64,000 nucleotides of DNA from Acanthochlamys bracteata (GCA_019914995.1 CM034130.1:3100001-3164000); one strand, 5' to 3'; counted from the stretch's first letter, positions 50,605 to 62,690 are shown. The notes: a model not told the origin generated them from the letters alone. Made by a program: numbers and translations.

Positions 50605-50609
50605 ACTGC

Positions 50610-51424
50610 AATAAGTTTGAGATTAGGAATGGACGTACAGATGCTGTGCTTGTGATGATTAACTAACTTCAGATCCGAAGTTCCGAACTGTTGAAGCTTT
50701 TTATTTTCTTATCCTAATCTATATTTGATTAAGCTACACGACATTTCAAGTGAACAATAGTCGATAGTTTATTTCCTGATTCCTATATATGTAAAAACGA
50801 ATGCGAAATTGTGAGATGGAGAAAGCACGCAGCAACATGCGGCGGCGACAGTTTAACATGTTATTTAGACGCGCAGAGCAGAGACTCATCTGAGTAGAAT
50901 CAATCCGCAGGACTAAAAATCACACAACAAAGCGTAACAGCCGCTTACCGTGTCCGCTCTCAAGCAACGCCCGGAAACCATCATGCCAGCTTCCAAAGAG
51001 AAACAGACAGAAACCCAGAAAAAACGTAGCGTGCTGAAACTTGAAAGAAGAGAGATATATGATCTCAACATTGAAGAAATAACTAATAAGCAAAAAATTA
51101 GAAAGATTATAGAGAAGAGACAGAAAACCAGTGGGATTATGCATCTGCTGCTTTTATTTACATCTTGTTTAACTTGAAGGACGCATATATACATCGATCG
51201 AAGGCACTAACGAAAGTAAAATGACAAGAAACACGCGAAACCAGACGCATCAATCTATCCTACAGAGAAGTAACAAGGAGCGTACCTATAGGATAGCAGT
51301 TCCTGCGCAGTACTAGAGCACTCGAGCAAAAAGCAAAGAGGTAGAGTTACCTAACCTAGAGGACCGAAATGAAGACGATGGCGGAGGACATGAACTGGCT
51401 ACTGGTAGTATTGCTTCGATATAT
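50610..51424. other. 3' flank of the H3 gene, no other gene seen
   Basis: No supported coding sequence. A frame at 50913-51194 on the minus strand has no known motif and overlaps frames on both strands. Part of this is probably the 3' untranslated region of the H3 gene. Confidence 0.45.
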
Positions 51425-52135
51425 CTAGGCACGTTCTCCACGAATGCGGCGGGAGAGCTGGATGTCCCTGGGCATGATGGTGACGCGTTTGGCGTGAATA
51501 GCACAGAGGTTGGCATCCTCGAACAGAGCGATAATGTAAGCCTCCGCTGCTTCCTGCAGAGCTAACACAGCGTGGCTCTGGAAACGGAGATCCGTCTTAA
51601 AGTCCTGCGCTACCTCCCTCACCAAACGCTGGAAGGGAAGCTTCCGGATCAACAGCTCCGTTGTCTTCTGGTACTTGCGGATCTCCCTACACAATATCAA
51701 TCAATAGCACAACAAAAATTAATAAACAGTAATGAGTATTCATTTCGAACCCTGGAACAAAACAAACTAACTGTATCTAAGTTACTACAGTGAGAATCGA
51801 ATGAATATCAGTGGCCGAACCGGAGAGCAACCGTGCCAGGACGGAAGCGGTGGGGCTTCTTCACTCCTCCGGTCATGGGTGCCCTTTTGCGAATAGCCTG
51901 ATAGCAGAAATGTAAGAAACTGATATTACAAGATGTCGTATGAGATCCAGAGCTTGGAAATAGACCCTTCCAGAAACTTGCAACTAATTATACAAACACA
52001 TGAAGATTAAGAGAAACAGAGTGACAGATCTATAGAGAGAGAGAAGCATCGGCGCATCTATACCTTGAGTGCTAGGTCCTTTCGGGGAGCTTTGCCGCCG
52101 GTGGACTTCCGAGCAGTTTGCTTGGTTCGCGCCAT
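51425..52135 (-). CDS. Divergent histone H3 variant, three exons
   Basis: Exons 52064-52135, 51821-51897 and 51425-51686 join to an intact 136-codon H3 frame of exact family length. The intron positions (after K23 and within R49) are those of plant H3.3-type genes. His87 and Leu90 are H3.3-type residues, while Phe41 is H3.1-type. Numbering without Met, it differs from the plant consensus at D19, L22, I25, R28 and M31 in the tail, and T57, V74, I100, I101, A102, A107, R122 and S127 in the fold. K4, K9, K14, K18, K23, K27, K36 and R2/R8/R17/R26 are kept, but K27 now sits in IRKR instead of ARKS. No stop or frameshift is present, good splice sites remain and a TATA box lies upstream. It looks like a functional, fast-evolving, possibly tissue-restricted variant. 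Confidence 0.93.
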
Positions 52136-52213
52136 GGTTAGGGTTACGTACCGTGAGCGAGAGAGAGAGGTACCGCAGGGGTTGAACTCAGAAGAAGCAA
52201 AGCAGCAGTGGTC

Positions 52214-52221
52214 TATTTATA
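52214..52221 (-). promoter_or_regulatory. TATA box of the H3 variant gene
   Basis: CTATAAATAGA on the minus strand, about 80 bp upstream of the ATG, a normal spacing for a plant TATA box and short leader. Confidence 0.65.
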
Positions 52222-54905
52222 GGCACAGAGCACAGTGGCGAGTGGAGAGAGCCAGAGGGGAGAGTGAGAAGGATTCAGGTATCGAACGGTCAGAGACCAC
52301 GAGAGAGACGTACGTTAACGGCTGTGGAATCTCAACCGTGCATTGCAAGAGATGGAACGATGGCTTGTGCCACGTGTTATTGCTTTGTTGGCGAGCTGAT
52401 AAGCATGTACCAGGTTGTTCAGCTAGGCCGTTATGCTTTTTCGAGGCGGCGGAGTTATTACTGAATTATTTTATTTTATTTTATTTGTTGCATTCTGGAA
52501 TATGCATGTCATAAGTTTTTTTTCATGTATATGTTGTAAGGTTTCTTTTCGGCTGTGTATAATTTGGAGTAAATTTGAATTTTGAATAATGAATGTAAAA
52601 GAATAAATTAAAACGTAAAATTATTTAATAACAAATAATTTTATATTAATTTTGTATTAATAATAAGTTTCAAAATTAATTTTTTAAAAAAATTTAAAAT
52701 TTTGTATTTTTATATTAAAAATGAGAAAAATAAAATTTGTGGTATTGAAAAACACACCCTCATATATATCAATATCCCGAAGAAACTTGAGATAATACTA
52801 CGGCTAGTTCAGTCCAAAACTAATAGCAAGCCAAAAGAATTTCTGCGAATTCTTTGTGCGAATATATTTATGATAACAAAACAAACAAAAGGAACATATT
52901 ACGTAGGTCAACCAGCAGGCAATAGAAACTACAAATTTCATCAGATAGCTCTATTACACATTACCGAAAATTTTGGGAGACCAGGACCCGAGAGATTAAT
53001 GACATGAAGAATCAGTTATTTTCCTTTCTTAACAGGCCTTCTTGTCATCAGCAATGACAGGGCTGGTTCTCTTCTTGACGAAAGAAGGAACAAATTTTCT
53101 ACCCCACTGATCCAAAGTTCTTCAAAGCCCTCAGATAGCTTCCAGGTTCTCAGCATCACAAGACGAGCAATATATGCAGAAGTCGCTACCACCAAAATCC
53201 ACATTTAAGTTGGCTGAAATTCTCCGAATGATGCAATGTCTTCTTTCGTGGTTTGTCGATAAACGTCCTTTCTGATCCTCACATGACCTACAACATATGG
53301 CATTCTTGACGAGGATGCTTCCTTTAACTTCTCAGCGCATGGATACAACCAGCTGAAACTAATAGTCCAAGAGTAGAAAACTCCATAAATGTGGAATGCC
53401 CAATGCTTCTATATTAGATCCATCTCTTATTTCTTTACTTCTGCTCGTCTTGCCGCATGCGCCTCAGGCCGGCGCCGCCCATCCGGATAAGTGATCTTGA
53501 TATTTTGATTGTGTTGTTGTTATTAGTATTGTAGTTTTTGTTTTGTTGTACGCCATAATATCTTTGAGAAATTAGTCTGCACTATCCTTTCAGCATATGA
53601 GTATTACATGTAAATTAAACTCACAAGAATTAGCCTTGGTTTTCTTCGTGATTGCTAACACATGCTTTGCGGTGGCATTGCTTGAAAGAAGCAAGATCCA
53701 AATTTGCAGAGGCTCTTTTTAGTAGTCCACTCCAAGTTAATTAGGAAGCTTATTGGGTTGTTGCCTTATCGGCCCTTCTACAACAATAATTGCACTATGT
53801 TGCAATTTTGCGCTTCTATGAGCCGAAATATCGTGGGCCTAGTCCTTCTATGTAAAAGTAACAGGCCGGGCCTAACTAATCATAGATTCTAGTTTGTACT
53901 TTGGTCTCATTTTTTTCATTTGAAAACATTAGAAGCTGTATGTTAAATCAATTAGACACATAATTTTACCATTTTGCTGGACCCTTAATTGCAAGAGATC
54001 TCAACTCATTTACTTACCCCAAATGCAAGTTCTCCTCGGATCATTTTATATGCATGCTCAGTTCAAATTTACTTCTACGGATTTGTTCATTTTTTCATAA
54101 ATGATAACTTCGAAAATTACTTACTCTTATTGGAAATTTTACTTTCGAATTATCATACTCACCTTTCAATTTTTGTTTTAAAAATTTACTTTTAAATTCG
54201 CTTTCATCATTTATGAATAAAGAAAACATGATATACTTTCACGGCATGTTTCCCGCCTTCATTAATAAACCACGAGTGCATTTTGTGATCCGTACAATGT
54301 TCGTTAAAATTTTTAATATTGCTTCCCAACACTCAACTGCTGCAGTTCCACTCTCAAATGTCAATCGTTCTGCAACCAATCAACAGGAATAACGAGAGAG
54401 ACAAAAGAACTTGTCGATAAAAACCACCAGTAAATCTTTGTCCACAATCAAACATAACTGATCACATTTCATCACAAACTTTTTATTAATTGAGTTTCAT
54501 CCCTTACAAAGGAAGGAAATAGATCTCATTATCAATTGACTACTACTTCAGATAAAAAATCAGAATATATTATTTCCCTTGCTATAGTTAAGAAAAATAA
54601 ATGATAAAACAAGGTCTGTTTTCCTCCAATTAATTTGTATGTTTGTATACAAAAATGGTGATCACGTACCATATGGTATACATATAATTTACATTTCTCT
54701 TTAAGTTTTCCAAAAATTTAAGGAGATTTGCATCAGAATTCCAAGTTTCTGAAAGTGCAGACCTACTAATTACGCGACGAATTTTTCTCATACCTTGTGG
54801 TGTGCATTCCATCTCGGTAAATTGGCTTCTCTCGCAATTTATTCCAGCATTTGATCCAACCAGTAAGTCAAGACCATGAATACACCAATGAATAACATTT
54901 ATCAA
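52222..54905. other. Intergenic DNA, one coding-like remnant
   Basis: H3 promoter region, AT-rich DNA with a partial MITE-like piece at about 52560-52756, and a coding-like remnant at 53016-53420 listed separately. From 53700 to 54905 I see nothing I can assign. Confidence 0.45.
53016..53420 (-). pseudogene. Unassigned coding-like remnant
   Basis: The minus strand has a protein-like frame, KHWAFHIYGVFYSWTISFSW then LYPCAEKLKEASSSRMPYVV and GHVRIRKDVYRQTTKEDIAS, ending in a stop at about 53202. Further on, another frame reads DQWGRKFVPSFVKKR and then TSPVIADDKKAC before a stop. The break and the internal stops suggest a decayed gene or retrocopy of an unknown protein. I do not recognise the family, and the region could be non-coding. 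Confidence 0.3.
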
Positions 54906-55952
54906 TCATTCAACAAGATTATTGCTGCTGCTGCTTGGCTTCGGCGACAAGACCCAGTGCTGTCCATTAGCCGTGACTCGAATTCCTTTAACTTTTGCAA
55001 ACAACTTAACTGCACGCCGGACACCCATGTCATCGGCCTTAGTGAAGTAATCATGCCCGAACAGCACACCGCCCGGCCGTAGCACTGCATAAGCCATGTT
55101 TATATCTGCCCATGCAGAATGGAAATCATGCCCTGCATCTACTTCAACAAGATCACCGTAGATTCCCCACTCACAGAGCGCTGCTAATGCCGATCCCGTC
55201 GAGAACGGCAGAGGTAAAACTCGATCAGTTTCACCTGCATGAACCACTCCTGCCATGAACTGCTGCAGAAGTAACGCGTCCCCGTGCGTAGCACGTGGAA
55301 CGTCTCGATTAAACCGTCGACGGAATCCCGGCCACCCCCGGAAATCATCGATGCAGAGAATGGTAGTTGATTGGTTACGTGTGAGTGAAGCCATGTGGAG
55401 AGCTGAAGCGCCAAGGAAGGTACCGAGCTCGATGATGACTTTTGGACGAACGATGGAGATTAAGTCGGCAAACACGTTGCCTCGGGATCCCCAACCGCGA
55501 GGGCGATCGGTCGGTGGAAGAAGTAGTGCTGCGGTTTCACTCGAAGGGAAACCTTGGTAAGGCGACACACCTTCGTAAACCTTATCCAATACAGTCTTCA
55601 ATACATCTCGTTGCGCAACTGGATCCGAACACTTGTACCGAAACCGTAGAAGATTGTGCTACGGCGGCGATGATGCAAAAAGCATCTTGGTGCCGACGGT
55701 AGGTTCTAACTTCTTTTCAGAAGCTGGAGAAGTGAAGGATAAGGAGTCATGGGCAACAATGGTAGTGATGTTGTGGAGATGGACAGGAAGCTGCGGGGAC
55801 GGAAGAGAAGATTGGCTCGAACTCGAAGAGGATGTGAGGAAGCCGAGAACATAGCCGGCAGCAAGAACGATGAGAAACGGCGGAGCTTTAGCTACTAGGA
55901 GTTTGACTCTGGTAGAGAAAGGAGGTGTGGCGCGTTGTTGATCTGGTTTCAT
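54906..55952 (-). pseudogene. Membrane-anchored SAM-methyltransferase-like gene with in-frame TAG
   Basis: One continuous frame of 349 codons, broken only by a TAG at 55659-55661 (codon 98). Codons 1-97 encode a type-II anchor: a short basic N terminus and VKLLVAKAPPFLIVLAAGYV, then a Ser-rich linker. After the stop the same frame continues LLRFRYKCSDPVAQRD, VYEGVSPYQGFPS and RPRGWGSRGNVFADLI. Then come the SAM-binding site VIIELGTFLGASALHMAS, ILCIDDFRGWPGF, DLVEVDAGHDFHSAWADI and VLRPGGVLFGHDYF, ending with GQHWVLSPKP. This is the plant Methyltransf_24-type family, Golgi-like in topology, substrate unknown. No intron with normal borders and length would remove the TAG. Apart from it the gene looks intact, so it is a recent pseudogene, a null allele or a sequencing error. 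Translation from a Met after the stop would lose the anchor. Confidence 0.82.
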
Positions 55953-58900
55953 GATTCTTCAAGTATACGGTTGGTGTTTTGTTTAACGATTTAGGGGGGG
56001 TGTTTTTTATTTGGTTATATGAGCGGAATGGGAGAAGGCAAAAAGTGATGGAGAAGAACGAAAGGTTGACGAACAGTGACGCGGTGATTATTTACTTGGA
56101 TGCTATCAAAAGTTTGTAAATTTAAGATACTGATTTAGTTGACTTAACTAATTAAGTCACTAATCTTACCAAAGTTTTACAAAAAAAAGTCAAATCAAAT
56201 ATTATTGACGGAAGAAAAAAGCCTCAAATGTTAGTATTAAGCTTATCTATTTCTTATGGAACGGAATTCATGCAGGCCCCTCAGTGGCTCTCTGGTCCCT
56301 TGCCGGCGTGAATATTTTTCTATTTTGGATTTTATATTCTTTCACCTACAACTGAAGGAAAATTTCTCTACACACGCCAAGGTTGGATCCACGTTTGTAC
56401 TTCAATTATCTAGTTTACCTGCTCAAGGAATGTCCTGTGTTGCTGCCGCTTATCCTATCCTATATAGTGAGTGGGCTTCACAGTTTGAAATACACCCTCC
56501 AAAGGTCTGTGCTAATGCTCAAAACTATTGATAATAAAACTTTTTGATAAAGTAGGCCATGAGTCACCTGAAATTTATCTTTTTTGTCACAGTTTCAAAG
56601 TATTGAGTAAAAAAGATAAACACACCGTCCGTTCAATTTTTAGTCCTAAAATGAACTCTCTAAGAACCTGATCACATTCTGAGTCCAATAGTTTTTGCAC
56701 ATAGGAAATTACTAGTGCGACCTTACATAACCATGTTAGAGTGCGACCAAAAACAGGATCATACAGGATCGCACTCGGATCCAATAGAAATGCACATCAC
56801 AGGATTACATGCGTCACCTGTGCACCTAAAACATGATGCACAGCTCGTACTTGGGTTCAACAACGCTTATCCACACTAGACTATCACTTAGAAAACAAAA
56901 ATTTTATTTATATTCTCTAAGTGGGACTTAAACTCGAGTCTCCTAAATAAAGAAACACTATACTTACCAATTAAACTATAACATATATTTAAAAAATTTA
57001 CAATAATTATTATTAATCAAAATCACTTAAAATATTTTGTTTATTACACCAACTTTTTTCAGTAAATTTTTATTATATATGAATTCCGTTTGATGTTAAT
57101 ATTTTTTTTATACATATAGACAAACACGTATAGTATGTTTTTAACCCATGTTCAAAATAATTCACGAATGCACTCAATATCGTACTATGGTTGAAAAAAA
57201 TCAGTTTTCAATCTTACAGAGTTCATCTCAAAACTAAAAACTGAACAGAAAGTATTTTTGTTTTTTCTCACCAAAATGTAACTAAAAAAATATAAAATTA
57301 TAGTAGATAAACAAATTCAAGATGGATATGGCCAACTTAATTTAAAAACCCGCTTTGTCATCATAGTTTAAAAAACTTGGCAGACTATAGATGTGTCCTT
57401 CCTTCTTTAAAAAGACAAAAATGCAACAGCAATTCCTAAAGCGGAAGTGAAGTCAAGAATTTCGTATAATGGTTCAATAGATCAATAGTCAATACTATTA
57501 GCAATTGTTGGAGCCTGGAAAAGCTGAAGCGAAAATCGTAAAAGGAAAGAAGAGTCGGTGTGAAGCAGCAGTAGGGGGCTGTGCTGATTGAGCTTAACCA
57601 CATCAACAGAATGAAAATCTCAAGCTTGTTACTAGCAATCACTGTGGAATTTGAGGACAACTCTATTGTATGCGTTCTAGATTCGAGAATACACTAGTGC
57701 AACTGCTATTCCATCTCTCAAAAAGTGGTGTACTGAACAAGCAGCCTACCAGATAACAGTCTCAGTTATGCTGTTCGTAAGCTGAAGGGAACTCAAGCCA
57801 ATCTTGCATTCATTCATCTTCCTAACACACCCCTATGAAATAAAAACCTTGATTGAACTTATTCGAATACCAGTTTCTATATGATTGTCAATCAAAATTA
57901 TTTGGGACTTGTTAAGACGTCCTTATACTACCAGCGAAGTTATATAAAAAGGGAACGACCATCAAGACTACAAACAATGCTAAATTTCCTAACACAGACA
58001 TTTGATTCTTCAACTGAAACACAGTACACAAGACTATTACAGGGTCTGCTGATTGTTACGACTTCAACTTCAGAACAGCGATATCTATGAAAAGGAGATC
58101 GATGATAACAGCAATAGACAAGCAACAGTGCATATACACACCAAGACGAAGGCAGAAAAGAGAATGGGCATAAGAAGAATCAGCATCTGAAATATGAAAA
58201 GTAACCGACAAAGGATGACAGTTATCCAGGATAACACCATGCTCAACAGACTAAAAGCTTTGCGAGTCCAAATGCACATGCATGGGTATACCAAGTTACC
58301 TACACCTTCGAATCCCATAAGGATATATGCCCACTACCAAGTACTCTCACCAAGATCCTACTGAGTCTATGATCCTGAATGGCAAAGGTCCCATCCTAGA
58401 GATGGTTTTTGCCACCTCAAGTCAAACAATCTCAGAAAGTGAAAGCTCTAAACCCACAGCAAAAATGAATTGTCAATTTCAGGTGCAAGACATCAAACAG
58501 TGTAAACTAGTACAAACAAATGGCACAATATCAGAATTATAGTAGGAAGGCTAGCAAAATGACAAGAAATTATTGCTATGGCAGCACAAGGGAATAGATA
58601 GAAAAAGGGATATTTAAGTAGAGAACACTTGACAATGTACTTATGATTCAGCCAAAGCACGTAAAATCGAATAGATCAACTTCATGTACCTAGAATTTGC
58701 AGCATGAGTTGGCTCACAGAAATAGCCCCAGGATAAATTATAATATGCTAATTAAAGGTAAAACCATACTACCATAGACAGCTATTACCAGGTTAGGCAG
58801 ATGGCACATTCCTAATGCATATAACAGATCTCATGTGTTTAGCATAATGAGCAAACAGCTGCCTTGGAGCAAACATTCCGCAGCCTGCCACTTCCGTACC

Positions 58901-59668
58901 GCATTAAATATATCTCACAAGAGCAGTGCATAAGAAAGGCACAGATAGTACACTTCTAATCTATAGGCTAGTTGATTAATTTGACCTTCTAATTTTCTTT
59001 TCGGTCAAGAATAGAATGCATAAGTAATTAAGGAGCACCAGGCTATCAGTAATTAAAAACTGAGGGAGAAAATAGTAAAGTCTAGGACCTTGACAACAGC
59101 CAGAATGATCATCTCTTCCCAAAAGAAATGACCAATTGTAATCAATAGTGTGGTGCTGCATCAGATATTTTTGCAATGCATAATTTTAACCTGCATTGCA
59201 AAAAGTTATAAGGCAGATGTTAGTGCCTCATGTGTAGTATTTGAAACTGTGCAGTTCTAAATATCTAGCAACACTAAAAGCATTTTAATTTGCAATTGCC
59301 ATAGGGTTTACTCAAATTAGTAAGTTCAAATGATATAAGCACAGCCAACATATCAACAGATGTACGAGTATTAGTTACAATTTCAGAGAGTTTAAACCAT
59401 AAAAGAAACTGTTGACGTACGGGATGATGTTTAAGATGTCACACCATCTAAGTAGCTTAACAAGTATTCAAGAAAACTGCAAAGAAAAACATAAACTAAC
59501 AATTTGATTATACAAGTTGTCTTGGCCTACTTTTCTTTTAAGTTGTTCAGATTTAGCTAAGTTGTTCAGACTTTCAAATTGAAAGGAAGTCATAATGCAA
59601 GACATGAGAGCAAAGTAAAACAATATATTATGACCTTGGTGAATAACGCCAACAAATCCATAAACTTA
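55953..59668. other. Intergenic DNA, no gene seen
   Basis: Promoter region of the methyltransferase-like gene, AT-rich DNA at about 56880-57350, then moderately AT-rich DNA that probably includes the 3' untranslated region and downstream flank of the gene ending at 59669. Short frames here have no recognised motif. Confidence 0.45.
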
Positions 59669-61832
59669 TTATCTTCTGGAGATTGATCCAGCCGCAGCAG
59701 ACCTAGATAAGATTGAAGAAAAGCATTTATCAATATAAGAAGAAATAAGGCATGGTTTCATGAATAAAAAGTATCACATGGAGCCAGTATCCCAAAAGAT
59801 GAATCATAAAATATAAAGTTTTCAACTAAAAAGCACCTTCTTCCTCCAAAGCCTTGCCTCCCATTACATAAATCTTTGCTTCCTGAAGAGACTGCCACTG
59901 GTCTGTCCAGTTTTCCACCATGCCCTACTGCAAGAAGTGGTCTCATTTCATTCGGCAAACCATTTATTTCATGAGAACTAGATTTCCTCAAAATTTTTAT
60001 ATTAGACATCCCTCGAACAATGTTAAATCCGGAATCATTTGGATGACCGACCACATCTGTATTTTGAGAAGGTTTACTACTCAAATCCATAGGAATTGCT
60101 GTAGAAGATTGAGCATAATGAAGTGAATTCCTACTTCTAGAATCACCTGATGGGGTCTTTCTGTGGCAACCAATCTGTGCAGCAGGAGTTACAGCAACTG
60201 ATGGCAACAATGAGGAACATGGAGCAGATGAAGCAGCAGCAGCAACTTTTGCAACAGCTGTAGTTGCTGATATAATTTGATGAGCTCCATCTTGCAGACG
60301 AATAAAGTCCCCCTCGACTACAAACAACTGAAGTAAATAAAGAAGGTATGTCATGGTCAAAATAGAGGAATCTAGGCAACTTCACGTAAGTAGGGGGCGA
60401 GACTTACTTCCGGATGATGAACAACAAAATCATCCAGTTTCCCATAATGTCTCTTGTAGTCATGCCAGTGCAGAGGAGCAAGCATTTTTGCAAGTCTATT
60501 TGTCAACTAGATGTATATATAGGATAAGCAATGAAACAAAAAAGCACCGTTCAGACGGGAGAATAGACAAATCAAACAGTTACGACTGGCGTATAGGTTT
60601 TGTGTTGACATGTTAGCAGTAAACTCACAGTTGTGCTAATTCTAATCCCATTTCCAACTCCTGCAGGAACTGCACGGACGATGCAAGCAAGGAGTGATCT
60701 TTCATCAAGAAGGTTGGGCTCCATCTTCTTTCCAGCTATCACTGTGCTTGACGTTTGAGCAGTTGAAATAGGAATGCCATCTGACTTTGTGATATTTCCA
60801 CTATAATCGGAGGAGTTATCAGAATTTATAGAGTTGATCTCAGAAGCAACAGAATTTATAGAGTTGATCTCAGAAGCAAAAATAGTTCCATCTGATCCTG
60901 ACCATTGTTGCCCAAACCCTAATGATTGTTCTTGTGGTTGGTTACTCAGAGGGCTAGACTTCTCATTTTGCATCTGGAGAATCAAATAAATAAAATTTCA
61001 CTTCAAAACTACATCAGACAAAAGTCTCAATTTATGATCGAGACATGTGACGTCCAGAATTCAGCATATACAATCGTCAAAAGCAATTAAACCTTAATCT
61101 GTGCTGGTTGATCAAATCCAACTGTAACTTGAAACTGAGAACCTGAAACTAATGTATCTTGGGATTCTTGTGGTACTACGTAGCCCTTGCCATTAGAATC
61201 AAAGCACTGCCAACACATCGAACTTCATCATCAAATACCCAATTGCAGACAGTTTAAAAACAAAGCCGACAGAAAAGACATTGTTTTTTAAATCATCTTG
61301 GAAATCACAAGGGTAAGAGTCAGGCAATTACCTGCGCCTCTTCAGTTCCCCCGTTCAATACAGCATCAGATACTGGTCTGTTGATACTGGTGCTAACAGA
61401 GTCCGTGTTTGTTATTTGTCTTTCAACTGAAACTTCATATCTGTAATGAGCATCAGATCTTAAAACATTCTGGTCTGTCTCGGAGTTTTGATTTTTTATG
61501 TCAAGAGACGGCTTCGCTACATCAGCTACAGCCTAGAGAATGGTAACACAATTTTAGTAGAAAAAAGACGGCTAAAAAGAGAGGTGTTTCACAGACTTGA
61601 GCATGCCTACCTGTTCACTTTGCCAATGCTGATCCACAGGAATTACAGTATCTGATGGATTTTTGTCAACATGAGAATGTGGCATAGGCGAGTTGGAAGA
61701 TGATAGAGACTGTTCAATAGCTTGTGGCTGTGTGATATAAGATTGCAAGGAAGTCATCTGGCCATTAGGTAAGAACCCACTCATCCCAAAAATGGATGAC
61801 GAAGCAAGGGGCATGAGAGTACCATGCTCAGC
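59669..61832 (-). CDS. Plant protein with LLACIVR/LAPLHWHDY domain, 5' end uncertain
   Basis: Seven exons fit in phase: 61611-61832, 61332-61532, 61093-61206, 60629-60973, 60408-60506, 59837-60327 and 59669-59702, giving 501 aa from the first recognised exon. The N-terminal half is Ser/Gln/Asn-rich and low in complexity. The conserved part starts at DERSLLACIVRAVPAG.. and runs through ISTT/LTNRLAKMLAPLHWHDYK, GKLDDFVVHHPE and LFVVEGDFIRLQDGAHQII to a striking Ala/Ser helix (TAVAKVAAAASSAP) and LLPSVAVTP. The C terminus ends RRSAAAGSISRR. I remember this region from uncharacterised plant nuclear or nucleic-acid-binding proteins with a winged-helix-like fold, but cannot name the gene. A possible first exon (MKAKV, 63133-63147, donor GTGAGT) would join in phase and complete the frame. 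Exon 4 carries a 30-bp tandem duplication. Confidence 0.8.
60820..60879. repeat. Perfect 30-bp tandem duplication in coding sequence
   Basis: Units 60820-60849 and 60850-60879 are identical. On the minus strand they encode the ten-residue unit ASEINSINSV/D twice, keeping the frame. The identity of the two units points to a recent event. Confidence 0.9.
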
Positions 61833-62042
61833 CTGCCAACAAAAGTAACTTATAATCAACAGAAAATATCTGAACAACTTGCAAGCAACTGTATCATGCC
61901 TTAAACCTTGCACAAGGAATGCAAAAAAGTTCATAAAATGTGAAGAAATATAGGAGATAAAAAAAAAATCTAGACAGAAGAATTATAAAGGAACCATTTC
62001 TTACAAAATGGGCTTTCTTGCAGCAATAGGACCTATATATTT

Positions 62043-62232
62043 ATATAAGAGAGGGATATAAACACATGCTACACCATAGCCACATGCGTGCCCATGCTGG
62101 AAAAAAATGGCAAACAAGATCTCCAAATTCAATCTCTATCGTTAAATATGAAAAACGATGAATAGGAAACATCTTGGCAAAATTTAAGTTCAATGGGACT
62201 ACGAGCCAATCTCCATCCAGTATTTTGATCAA
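62043..62232. repeat. Half-unit of foldback repeat family
   Basis: The stretch around 62120-62225 (CAATCTCTATCG..., then AATTTAAGTTCAATGGGAC..., then TTTTGATCAAAAT) is a diverged copy of one arm of the foldback elements to its right. It begins near GAGGGATATA, the family's terminal motif. Confidence 0.6.
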
Positions 62233-62272
62233 AATTTCACACACACACAAGCATACACACATACATATATAT

Positions 62273-62304
<32 letters not shown>

Positions 62305-62325
62305 GTATGTATATGTATGTGTCAA
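62230..62325. repeat. CA/TACA microsatellite
   Basis: A run of CACACA, TATATA, (CATA)n and (TATG)n units. Such tracts often mark the insertion site of the neighbouring foldback repeats. Confidence 0.9.
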
Positions 62326-62329
62326 TCCC

Positions 62330-62690
62330 TCCTTAGAAGCACTCCATCTCCGGTTTACGACTGGAGTGACCTTTAAATCCAATCTCTACAGTTGGATATG
62401 AAGAACTACGAGTTAGAAACATACTTACAAAATTTCACCTCAATCGGAATACTAATTTATCTCTATCTGGCCACTTGATCAAAATAACAGAAAGTAAAAC
62501 AACTTCAAAATATATATATTATATCATTTATGTTATCTTAATCAAGTAGTCGAATGGAGATGAATTAGTATTCTGATTGAGCTGAAATTTTGTCAGTATG
62601 TTTCTAACTCATAGTTCTTCAAATCTAACAGTGGAGATTGAATTTGGAAATCACCTCGGCCATAAATTGGAAAAAAAGTGCCTCTATATA
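62330..62690. repeat. Foldback (MITE-like) element, copy 1
   Basis: The left arm (about 62330-62500) and right arm (about 62525-62690) are reverse complements along most of their length, for example AACTACGAGTTAGAAACATA on the left against the complement of TATGTTTCTAACTCATAGTT on the right. The short centre is AT-rich. No coding capacity. Confidence 0.8.

Noticed and set aside
55659-55661. Programmed stop readthrough of the methyltransferase TAG
   Set aside because: The following codons do not match the known CAR-YYA context and no downstream structure was evident; a plain nonsense mutation is simpler.
62041-62401. Frames of 113 and 75 aa with Tyr/Val/Cys or His/Thr/Tyr runs
   Set aside because: They translate the CA/TACA microsatellite and foldback repeat.
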